6,242 bases of DNA, from contig DTSY01000142.1 in NCBI GenBank assembly GCA_012965075.1, positions 1 to 6,242 on the forward strand, given 5' to 3'. The notes below the pieces were generated by a model. The model saw only the letters and a list, made by a program, of their open reading frames with translations, did not search any database and was not told the DNA's origin. Position numbers and translations under genes: made by a program. Position 1 is the stretch's first letter, and every line of letters begins with the position of its first letter. Positions 1 through 6,242 of the stretch are shown in pieces. This stretch comes from Gammaproteobacteria bacterium (GTDB lineage Bacteria; Pseudomonadota; Gammaproteobacteria; Magnimaribacterales; Magnimaribacteraceae).

Positions 1-231
1 AATCCTGAAGAAGCTATGGTCATGCGTGATATTTTTGAGTCTGTTATACCTGGATATCACATGAATAAGGAGCACTGGAACACAGTCATATTAGATGGAA
101 CAGTGCCCAGAGAAGAGATAGAAAGCATGATTGACACTTCGTATGCTTTAGTGGTTCAAAATTTAACCAAAGCAGACCGTCTTAGGCTAGAAATTAGACA
201 TGGAAAGAGTCAAATATTTGTTACTGAGTAA
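1..231 (+). CDS. MmcQ/YjbR family protein, C-terminal part (5' end outside window)
   Basis: The frame is open from the first base and ends at TAA 229-231, giving the last 76 residues. The family is usually about 115-120 aa, so roughly the N-terminal third is missing. The diagnostic stretch PGYHMNKEHWNTVILDG, followed by P-REEI-MID-SY-LVV, is the conserved core of MmcQ/YjbR proteins. These are small cytoplasmic proteins with a CyaY-like fold, annotated as DNA-binding (double-wing motif), whose physiological role is poorly defined. The family call is confident and the DNA-binding role is only family annotation. The gene is co-directional with the ABC genes, but the 37-bp gap and unrelated function give no reason to tie it to transport. 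The ATG near position 16 is internal to the gene and is not its start. Confidence 0.85.
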   Translation, partial: NPEEAMVMRDIFESVIPGYHMNKEHWNTVILDGTVPREEIESMIDTSYALVVQNLTKADRLRLEIRHGKSQIFVTE

Positions 232-256
232 CTTTGATTCTCAAGTGAATGCAGGT

Positions 257-260
257 AAGG
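257..260 (+). promoter_or_regulatory. Shine-Dalgarno site favouring a GTG start at 269
   Basis: AAGG, within the AGGTAAGG run at 253-260, lies 8 nt before GTG 269 and 11 nt before GTG 272. The ATG at 200 has no comparable purine-rich site at a suitable distance and would lie inside the preceding gene. This spacing is why the downstream GTG pair is preferred as the start of the exported protein. Confidence 0.5.
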
Positions 261-268
261 TAATCAAT

Positions 269-826
269 GTGGTGAAAAAGCTTTTCTTATTAGTTTCTGT
301 TTTAATTAGTTCAAGTCTACTTTTAGGATTTGATTCGTTTTGTTCTATTGACAAGGAACTCAACAAAGACACAGCAAAAAAGCTTAAGGAAGTTAGAAAC
401 CAAACTCATTCAATTTGCCTCAATTGTTCCGGTGACTCATGCACTCTTAAATCATGGCCAACAGAAAAATCAAACGATGCAGCAATATGTAAATTACTTT
501 TCTGCACTCCTTCCCGTGTCTCGAGAGTTTTCAAATTACCTGAGGGAGCTGAAAACGGTAAGAGTCTGATTTCATTTGATTATTTCATAACTCCTAAAGG
601 GAAAATTAAAGGCGTTGATGTAACTAATGTGAAAGGTAGTATGAATGAGAGACAGGCCTATAAATACTTAACTAGTTTTGCAAAAAAGACTTCATTTGAA
701 CCTTTAATAATAGAAGGAAAAAATTATCAGCTATTAAGCTTAAGTGGTCAGGTTATCGCAGTTATCGGAAGTCAAGACGACATCAATAAATATCAAGCAA
801 ACGATACGGGTATTTGGAGGAACTAA
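269..826 (+). CDS. Exported cysteine-containing protein with TonB-C-like C-terminal region
   Basis: This encodes a protein of about 185 aa that I do not recognise by name. With the GTG start at 269 it begins with two lysines and a hydrophobic run (about residues 5-20, KKLFLLVSVLISSSLLLG), a typical Sec signal peptide. There is no convincing lipobox, since the Cys at about 25 is preceded by FDSF. A longer reading from ATG 200 would bury this signal about 24 residues inside the protein and overlap the upstream gene by 32 bp. A cysteine-rich stretch follows, with Cys at about 50, 53, 58, 74 and 79 (C-x2-C-x4-C-x15-C-x4-C), suited to disulfides or metal binding. Residues about 85-165 show alternating strands with a PKGKIKGVDV turn and a later FEP motif. 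This pattern resembles the TonB C-terminal domain, but no TonB-box linker or Pro-rich region exists. The gene ends 12 bp before the first ABC gene and probably shares its transcript. Its role is unknown; it may be a periplasmic accessory to the exporter. Confidence 0.7.
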   Translation: MVKKLFLLVSVLISSSLLLGFDSFCSIDKELNKDTAKKLKEVRNQTHSICLNCSGDSCTLKSWPTEKSNDAAICKLLFCTPSRVSRVFKLPEGAENGKSLISFDYFITPKGKIKGVDVTNVKGSMNERQAYKYLTSFAKKTSFEPLIIEGKNYQLLSLSGQVIAVIGSQDDINKYQANDTGIWRN

Positions 827-829
827 GGA
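825..829 (+). promoter_or_regulatory. Ribosome binding site of ABC1
   Basis: AAGGA overlaps the TAA stop of the preceding gene and sits 9 nt before ATG 839. This supports that start and suggests coupling of the exported-protein gene to the ABC genes. Confidence 0.65.
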
Positions 830-838
830 TAGTTTTTT

Positions 839-2806
839 ATGCTGAATCCATCGTCAGATGAACTTGAATTAATTAGTTTTGAAGCCGGTCTTGAGCCGGT
901 TAATGTTAAACCAAGATTCGAAAATCCTAAGGCGGATATAGACCGCGACAAGTCTAAGAACTGGTTCCGCAGAGTGCTACCTATTCTAATGGCAAATAGG
1001 TGGTCTTTCATTATGGGTATCACACTTATGATTTCTACAATGATGCTGGGTGTATCCGTTCCTGCTCTAATTGGAAAACTAGTTGATTCGATTGAACCCA
1101 CTCTTACAACAGGAGAAATCAGCAACTTTTTATTCCTGGTTACAGTAATTCTAATAATTAGTTTCGTCAGATTTATAGGAGGTGCAATCGGGTCCTATCA
1201 GCTTGGTAGGGTTTCGAATCAATTGGAAGCGGATTTAAGATCAGTCATCTATAACCATCTTTTTACACTCTCATTTTCTTTCTTTGATAAGACACAAACA
1301 GGGCAGCTTATATCTAGAGCTAATAGTGATATCAAGACTATTCAAATGTTTTTAATGATAGCCCCAATGCTACTAACAAGCCTCTTAAGTTTTGCCTTCG
1401 CTGCGGTATATATGCTTTCTGTTCACCTAACTTTAGCTTTGGCCTCAATGATTGCAATTCCGTTGGTATTTATTCTGAGTGTTAAATTACGACGGTTAAC
1501 TTTTCCTCTATCTTGGTTGACTCAAGCTAGGCAGGCTGATGTGGCAGTAATTGTGGATGAAAATATCAACGGACAGAGAATTGTTAAGTCTTTTGCGCAA
1601 GAATTGATGCAAGTTAATTTACTTGCTATAGCTGCTAAAAAACTTCAATGGGTGCAAGTAAGATCTATTGATGTTTCTGCTTTTTACAATCCCTTAATAG
1701 AAAACCTTTCAGTTTTAGGATCTGTTTTAGTTTGGGTTTATGGAGGTTGGTTGGTTATTGAAGGGGAGATAGGGTTAGGCGCTTTAGTTGCTTTCACTAT
1801 GTACCTTATGATGATTCAAATGCCCTTTAGATTTTTGGGCTGGATGTTGATGCTTGAACAACGGGCAAAGGCATCAGCCGGAAGAATCTTCGAAATACTA
1901 GATGAGACTTCAGAGATTAAAGACAAAGAAAATAAAGTAGAAATGGAAAAACTTGAGGGAAAAATTTCCTTTAACGATGTTCATTTTGCCTACGCCGAAG
2001 AACCTATCTTAAAAGGACTAAGTTTTGAGGTAGAACCAAAAGAAACAGTAGCTATTGTAGGTCAAACAGGCTCAGGAAAGTCTACCATAGTGCGTCTGCT
2101 CTCCAGGTTTTATGAAGCAGATAAAGGAAATATCTCAATTGATGGAGTTCCAGTCCAAGACATGGGGATTAGAAATCTTCACTATCATATCGCTCAAGTC
2201 TTAGATGAGCCTTTTTTGTTTTCAGTTAGCATTAAAGACAATATAGCTTACGGAAGACCTGACGCTACTATGGATGAAATTATTCAAGCGGCAAAAGCTG
2301 CAGAAGCACATGATTTTATCAATCAAACTTCAGATGGATACGAAACTGTAGTGGGAGAGAGGGGCTATACTTTATCGGGAGGACAAAGACAAAGATTAGG
2401 AATAGCTCGAGCACTTTTGGTTGATCCTTCCATACTTATTCTTGACGATGCCACCAGCTCCATTGACGTCAAAATAGAAGCTATGATCCACAAATCTTTA
2501 TTAAAGCTTTTAGATAAACGAACAACAATACTAATCGCGCACAGACTTTCTACAATAAGTTTAGCTGACCGAGTATTAGTTTTAGACAATGGAAAAATTA
2601 TTGCTTCGGGTACACATGAAGATTTATTAAGAGACGAACCTAGGTATTCAGAAATTCTTGCTCAGCAATCAACTACAGAAACACCAGAAGAAGAGCAGGG
2701 GGAGGAAGAATCAGACGAAGAATATAGAAAAAGGATAAGTGAAACGCTTATCAAAGATCCTTCTGAAGACGAATTTAAAGGAGGCTTTGATGAGTCAGGA
2801 AGCTAA
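839..2806 (+). CDS. ABC exporter half-transporter with degenerate Walker B and Q-loop (ABC1)
   Basis: This 655-aa inner-membrane half-transporter of the MsbA/MDR type (type IV exporter fold) couples ATP hydrolysis to export. An N-terminal tail of about 45 residues precedes six predicted helices (about 54-79, 96-118, 168-192, 195-215, 285-308, 310-332). Intracellular coupling regions lie near 149-170 (FDKTQTGQLISR) and 239-255. The NBD has A-loop Tyr385, Walker A GQTGSGKST 408-416, x-loop GERG 506-509, a perfect LSGGQ signature 512-516, Walker B ILILD ending at Asp536, and H-loop His568. Two catalytic positions deviate. Asp537 replaces the catalytic Glu, and Asp456 (VLDEPFLF) replaces the Q-loop Gln. 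This marks it as the degenerate-site partner of a heterodimer with ABC2. A Glu/Asp-rich tail of about 45 residues (611-655) extends beyond the usual NBD end and overlaps the start of ABC2. The substrate is unknown. The family call is very secure; the heterodimer is inferred. Confidence 0.95.
   Translation: MLNPSSDELELISFEAGLEPVNVKPRFENPKADIDRDKSKNWFRRVLPILMANRWSFIMGITLMISTMMLGVSVPALIGKLVDSIEPTLTTGEISNFLFLVTVILIISFVRFIGGAIGSYQLGRVSNQLEADLRSVIYNHLFTLSFSFFDKTQTGQLISRANSDIKTIQMFLMIAPMLLTSLLSFAFAAVYMLSVHLTLALASMIAIPLVFILSVKLRRLTFPLSWLTQARQADVAVIVDENINGQRIVKSFAQELMQVNLLAIAAKKLQWVQVRSIDVSAFYNPLIENLSVLGSVLVWVYGGWLVIEGEIGLGALVAFTMYLMMIQMPFRFLGWMLMLEQRAKASAGRIFEILDETSEIKDKENKVEMEKLEGKISFNDVHFAYAEEPILKGLSFEVEPKETVAIVGQTGSGKSTIVRLLSRFYEADKGNISIDGVPVQDMGIRNLHYHIAQVLDEPFLFSVSIKDNIAYGRPDATMDEIIQAAKAAEAHDFINQTSDGYETVVGERGYTLSGGQRQRLGIARALLVDPSILILDDATSSIDVKIEAMIHKSLLKLLDKRTTILIAHRLSTISLADRVLVLDNGKIIASGTHEDLLRDEPRYSEILAQQSTTETPEEEQGEEESDEEYRKRISETLIKDPSEDEFKGGFDESGS
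2777..2784 (+). promoter_or_regulatory. Strong ribosome binding site of ABC2, inside ABC1
   Basis: AAAGGAGG, a near-perfect anti-16S match, lies 5 nt before ATG 2790. It decides the start of ABC2: the in-frame ATG at 2739 lacks such a site and would add 17 residues. The site lies within the coding sequence for the ABC1 acidic tail. Confidence 0.8.
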
Positions 2807-4691
2807 CCTGCCTTTTGCCGGAATACCTCCTGAAATGCTGGATCGTACTAATGCTTTAATTGAGGAAGAACCTGATTTTTCTGATATTAAAGTATCTTTT
2901 TCACATAAAAATCCTTCTTCTAGAGCTTTTACTTTGTGGGCTTTTCTTTCTCCTTATAAATTTAGATTTCTTTTTGCGCTTGTATTAGTAGCGATGACAG
3001 AAATGCTTTTGTTGGTAGGGCCTTACTTAGTTCAGGTTGCTATTGATAAAGCCATTATGCCTAAAGATTTTTCAGTTTTAACGATGGTAGCGATGGTTTG
3101 GGTAGGAAGTTTATTCTTAGCAGTCATCGTAAGCGGAATAAGGATTAGGTTTTTGGGTCGTTTAGGTCAATTATTGATGTACGATTTGAGGGTCAGAGTC
3201 TTTAGTCATTTACAAAGACTTTCCATAGACTTTTATACTGAAGAGAAGGCTGGAAGGCTTCTAACTAGGATGACCAGTGATATTGAAGCTCTTTCAAATT
3301 TATTACAAACAGGTTTAGTCAACCTGGTAGCTCAATTACTGGCCTTGTTCTTCATTCTAATTTTACTCTTTTCATTTAACCTTCAATTAACCTTAATACT
3401 GCTTGTATTTTCGGCACCTATAATGTTTGGTTTTACAGTCTGGTTTAGCAAAACTTCTGAAAGAGGCTATCAAGTAGTAAGAAATAGAATTGCTGATGTT
3501 TTAGCTGACCTCCAAGAAAGCTTATCAGGAATGAGGTTGGTCATTTCTTTTAACAGAATGAAACACAACGTTATCAACCACAGGAATATTGTAGGGGATT
3601 ACAGGGATGCAAATCATTATACTTCTAAAATAACAGCCACTTATCGTTCTGGAACTCAATTTATAACCACGGCTACTTCCCTGTTAATTTTTACCGCTGG
3701 CTTCTTTATTCTTAAGGATGTTAATCCTTCTCTGGATCCGGAAGGTGCTTTTACTGTCGGAAGTTTAGTCGCTTTTAATGTCTTAGTAAGCAGGTTCTTC
3801 ATCCCTATTAATGAACTTTCAGGACTTTACAATGAATTTCAATCAGGAAATGCTGCAGTTCTAAAACTCAGAGATTTATTAGACACAGAACCTAGTGTGA
3901 AAGAATCAGAGAACGCCTTTGATCTCAAAGACTTAAAGGGAGACATAAGATTTAACGACGTGTCTTTTTCATACGATGATGAAATAAAGGTCTTAAAAAA
4001 TATTTCCCTTCATATTGAGGCGGGAAAAACAGTTTCTTTTGTTGGTCCGACTGGAGCTGGTAAATCTACAGTCGCAAAATTAATATGTCGATTTTATGAT
4101 CCTACAGAAGGTTCTTTAACTCTAGACAATATTAACCTCAAAGATATCTCACTTGAGTCACTTCATAGTCAGCTAGGAATTGTTCCCCAAGAGCCATTCT
4201 TATTCCACGGAACCATAAAAGATAACATTTTATTTGCTAAACCTGATGCCACTGACAAGGAAGTTGAGGACGCATGCAAGGCTGTTGGTATTGAAGAAAT
4301 GATTAAGAGACTGCCTGAGGGATTGGAAACACATTGTCATGAGAGAGGTTCATCACTTTCTTCAGGTGAGAGACAGCTTTTAGCTCTTGCCAGGGCATTT
4401 TTAAGTAAGCCTAGAGTCTTAATACTCGATGAAGCGACTTCAAATGTTGATCAACAGAATGAGGCTAAGATAGAAAGAGCGCTAGATAAGCTTTTAGAAG
4501 GTAGGACAGCAATAATAATTGCACATAGATTGGCAACCACAAGAAGGGCAGATGTGATTGTTGTTATAGATGAACAAAAGATTATTGAAATGGGTTCTCA
4601 TGAAGAGCTAATTCAGAAGAAAGGAAGTTATTTTCAAATGTACGAAACTTGGGAAAAACAAGAGGAAGAAAAAAGAGAGGAAATCTTGTGA
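2790..4691 (+). CDS. ABC exporter half-transporter with catalytic residues intact and LSSGE signature (ABC2)
   Basis: This 633-aa half-transporter has the same TMD-NBD layout as ABC1. After an acidic N-terminal tail of about 45 residues there are helices at about 57-80, 96-117, 172-197, 198-218, 290-308 and 322-340. The first coupling region lies near 148-169 (FYTEEKAGRLLTR) and the second near 238-254. The NBD has A-loop Tyr395, Walker A GPTGAGKST 419-427, Q-loop Gln467 (VPQEPFLF), Walker B VLILDE with catalytic Glu548, and H-loop His579. The signature is LSSGE (523-527) instead of LSGGQ, and the x-loop reads HERG. It should therefore supply the working Walker A/B to the site completed by the LSGGQ of ABC1, while its altered signature faces the degenerate ABC1 half. 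The start overlaps ABC1 by 17 bp, so the two are probably made in coupled amounts. The Glu/Lys-rich C-terminus is encoded by a purine-rich tract that also supplies the ribosome site for ABC3. Confidence 0.95.
   Translation: MSQEANLPFAGIPPEMLDRTNALIEEEPDFSDIKVSFSHKNPSSRAFTLWAFLSPYKFRFLFALVLVAMTEMLLLVGPYLVQVAIDKAIMPKDFSVLTMVAMVWVGSLFLAVIVSGIRIRFLGRLGQLLMYDLRVRVFSHLQRLSIDFYTEEKAGRLLTRMTSDIEALSNLLQTGLVNLVAQLLALFFILILLFSFNLQLTLILLVFSAPIMFGFTVWFSKTSERGYQVVRNRIADVLADLQESLSGMRLVISFNRMKHNVINHRNIVGDYRDANHYTSKITATYRSGTQFITTATSLLIFTAGFFILKDVNPSLDPEGAFTVGSLVAFNVLVSRFFIPINELSGLYNEFQSGNAAVLKLRDLLDTEPSVKESENAFDLKDLKGDIRFNDVSFSYDDEIKVLKNISLHIEAGKTVSFVGPTGAGKSTVAKLICRFYDPTEGSLTLDNINLKDISLESLHSQLGIVPQEPFLFHGTIKDNILFAKPDATDKEVEDACKAVGIEEMIKRLPEGLETHCHERGSSLSSGERQLLALARAFLSKPRVLILDEATSNVDQQNEAKIERALDKLLEGRTAIIIAHRLATTRRADVIVVIDEQKIIEMGSHEELIQKKGSYFQMYETWEKQEEEKREEIL
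4676..4681 (+). promoter_or_regulatory. Ribosome binding site of ABC3
   Basis: AGAGGA lies 6 nt before GTG 4688. That GTG overlaps the ABC2 stop as GTGA, a classic stop-start arrangement for translational coupling. This supports GTG 4688 over ATG 4718 or 4721, which would cut away most of the first membrane helix. Confidence 0.6.
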
Positions 4692-6242
4692 ACTCCTTTG
4701 CCATCGTCTCTTTAGGGATGATGATCATTGCAATTGCTATACCAGTAGGTATGTGGTTTCTAAGTGACCGAATACCTAAATCAGAACTTGATCCTAAAGA
4801 CTTTAAACGGGCCATCGCTTTACCTTTTTTAACTGATGGAGACATACCAGAGGAGAAAAACAAAACCATTGATGAAGATGATCATGGTCTTCGAGAGGTC
4901 ATTGTCCTGCTTTTTAGGTCGTGGCCTTTTGTAAGACCTTATTTTTTAGGTAGATGGTATACGAGAAGTAACGGAACTAGCCAAGAGGTTGCCGATCCTT
5001 TAGCTGGAGATGGTTACGGACTGATTTATGCACCGGTTTTGGCTACTGCAATAGCTATATTAGGACCTTTATTTGGTCTTATAAACATTGAATTAGGAAC
5101 TGCTGAGAGCACTCTTTATATCTTTGTTGCTTCTATGGTTTTGAGCATGTGGCTCTTAGCGTTAGGAAAGTTATCTGGAGTCAGGCAATCAGCTGTAGCT
5201 ATTTTCCTAGCTTTGTGCACATTCTTCACTCTTTTGCTCTGTATTTTGGTTCTAAATGGTACAGGGCCAATCATTTATGGAATTCTACTTACTCTTTGTT
5301 GTGGATTAGGGTGGGTAATCCAATTCAGGTTTGAGTCTGGAAGGCTTGTTACTCGCTTCAGGTTACATTCTCATCTAACTTATCTTTATCTACTAGCAGC
5401 AGCTCAAGGTTTAGTCACTTTACCTTTAGGAATAATAATTGCTGATCTTTTAAGCATGTCCTTATTGCAGACTGAGCCCCTTCAGCAAGAAGTTGCTTCC
5501 TCTTGGTGGTTTGGAGCGCCGGAAATGGGTAGTGAAAATACTGAATCTTTAACCATAGAACAGCGACATGATCTGAAATGGTCTTGGGTCTATCTTTCTA
5601 TGTCTCTATGGGCTTTTAACTTACCCATAGGAATGATAGTTCCGTATTACACAGTTTGGATCATGCAGCAAATTAATCAAAATATGCGAATTGCACTGGT
5701 TAGAAGATGGCATCAATTACCACTTTCTTATCACAGTGGACATAGGACAGGTGATTCAATTTTTAGAATTTATGCAGACAGTGCACAAGTTAATGCTGTT
5801 ATAGGACGTTTGGTAGAACTTTCTTTAAGTTTTTGGTATTACATTTATGCTCTTTTCTTACTTTCTTTTCTCAGTCCAACCATGGGATTTATAGCCTTGT
5901 CATTAGCCATTCCAACAATCTTCTGGGCTAGATGGGCTATGCCTAGGATGAGAATAAGAAGTCTTGTATACAGGTCTACCACCTCAGATCTTACCTCTCG
6001 GATCCAAGAATCGTTTGCTGCTCTAAAACTTATCAAAGCATATGATGCTGGAGATCGCATTCAGGAGGGTATGGAAAAGGACTCTGTGATTGCTATGAAT
6101 GCAGCCTTTCAGTCTCGTAGGCTGGTTGCTCTTCTAATGATAATAATGTTTGTCATCGCATCAATATTTCTCCTTTCAGGTGAATTCTTTATGGGTTATA
6201 GCGCTAATCAAGGTAATAAAACTTATGCAAATGAGTTGATAG
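4688..6242 (+). CDS. ABC-exporter-type membrane protein with extra N-terminal membrane region (ABC3, 3' end outside window)
   Basis: The frame is open for 518 codons from GTG 4688 to the right edge with no stop. Residues about 220-518 match an ABC exporter membrane domain. There is an elbow (RLVTRFRLHSH), TM1 about 229-255, an acidic loop 257-297, TM2 about 298-325, a coupling region 340-375 (LPLSYHSGHRTGDSIFRIY, D364), TM3 and TM4 about 378-416, a second coupling region 437-466 (QESFAALKLIKAYDAGDR) and TM5 about 480-498. Ahead of this lie roughly 220 extra residues with about five predicted helices (3-25, 110-133, 141-160, 168-190, 193-212) and a cytoplasmic segment of about 85 residues between the first two. 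Positively charged loops fall consistently on one side, supporting this topology. No NBD is visible, because the frame leaves the window inside the TMD around the TM5-TM6 loop. An NBD downstream is expected but unseen. Its 4-bp overlap with ABC2 places it in the same operon. It could be a homodimeric exporter or partner a downstream gene; function and substrate are unknown. Confidence 0.85.
   Translation, partial: MNSFAIVSLGMMIIAIAIPVGMWFLSDRIPKSELDPKDFKRAIALPFLTDGDIPEEKNKTIDEDDHGLREVIVLLFRSWPFVRPYFLGRWYTRSNGTSQEVADPLAGDGYGLIYAPVLATAIAILGPLFGLINIELGTAESTLYIFVASMVLSMWLLALGKLSGVRQSAVAIFLALCTFFTLLLCILVLNGTGPIIYGILLTLCCGLGWVIQFRFESGRLVTRFRLHSHLTYLYLLAAAQGLVTLPLGIIIADLLSMSLLQTEPLQQEVASSWWFGAPEMGSENTESLTIEQRHDLKWSWVYLSMSLWAFNLPIGMIVPYYTVWIMQQINQNMRIALVRRWHQLPLSYHSGHRTGDSIFRIYADSAQVNAVIGRLVELSLSFWYYIYALFLLSFLSPTMGFIALSLAIPTIFWARWAMPRMRIRSLVYRSTTSDLTSRIQESFAALKLIKAYDAGDRIQEGMEKDSVIAMNAAFQSRRLVALLMIIMFVIASIFLLSGEFFMGYSANQGNKTYANELI

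Noticed and set aside
200..268. ATG at 200 as the start of the exported protein
   Set aside because: It would put about 24 hydrophilic residues before the signal peptide and overlap the upstream gene by 32 bp, with no good ribosome site. GTG 269 has AAGG at 8 nt and places the signal peptide at the N-terminus.
232..268. Possible promoter or terminator in the 37-bp gap after the MmcQ/YjbR gene
   Set aside because: No stem-loop with a T-run and no convincing -35/-10 pair could be seen in such a short gap, so the transcription start of the ABC operon is left open.
823..1125. Open frame on the reverse strand
   Set aside because: It lies antisense to the secure ABC1 coding sequence and shows no recognisable motif. 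The same holds for reverse frames at 2365-2589, 4582-4869 and 5845-6060.
2739..2789. ATG at 2739 as the start of ABC2
   Set aside because: ATG 2790 has a near-perfect AAAGGAGG 5 nt upstream. The 17 extra residues would be encoded entirely within ABC1 and have no matching ribosome site.
2777..2806. Programmed frameshift fusing ABC1 and ABC2
   Set aside because: The overlap has an ordinary ATG with a strong ribosome site and both proteins are complete half-transporters. I see no slippery heptamer with a downstream structure, so reinitiation explains the layout.
5149..5334. Short forward open frame of 61 codons
   Set aside because: It lies out of frame inside ABC3, whose continuous frame encodes coherent membrane helices and exporter motifs here. 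The 330-569 frame is likewise a shadow of the exported-protein gene.

Overview
This window holds five co-directional plus-strand genes with almost no non-coding DNA. They are the 3' end of an MmcQ/YjbR-family gene, a small exported cysteine-containing protein, and three consecutive ABC-exporter-type genes. The third ABC gene runs off the right edge. The DNA is AT-rich, the genes are packed tightly (gaps of 37 and 12 bp, then overlaps of 17 and 4 bp), and good Shine-Dalgarno sequences precede the starts. This fits a bacterium with a compact genome. The YjbR-type protein and the exported TonB-C-like protein suggest a Gram-negative, possibly a low-GC marine gammaproteobacterium. That assignment is an inference from style and gene families, not a firm call.

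Layout: 1-231 is the C-terminal part of the MmcQ/YjbR protein. 269-826 encodes an exported protein with a signal peptide, a cysteine-rich stretch and a C-terminal region resembling the TonB C-terminal fold. 839-2806 (ABC1, 655 aa) and 2790-4691 (ABC2, 633 aa) are full TMD-NBD half-transporters. 4688 to the right edge (ABC3, at least 518 aa) is an open frame. It carries about five extra predicted membrane helices ahead of a recognisable ABC-exporter membrane domain, and its nucleotide-binding domain, if present, lies beyond the window.

How they may work together: ABC1 and ABC2 have complementary defects. ABC1 has Asp in place of the Walker B catalytic Glu and Asp in place of the Q-loop Gln, but a perfect LSGGQ. 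ABC2 has intact catalytic residues but an LSSGE signature. Paired head-to-tail they give one consensus and one degenerate ATP site, the hallmark of heterodimeric type IV exporters such as TM287/288 and BmrCD. ABC3 is translationally coupled to ABC2 through a GTGA overlap and is the unusual member. It could be a separate homodimeric exporter, or it could pair with a product encoded further downstream. The substrate cannot be told from the sequence. No RNA genes, mobile elements, CRISPR arrays, repeats or convincing terminators were seen, and no gene-free stretch exceeds 40 bases.
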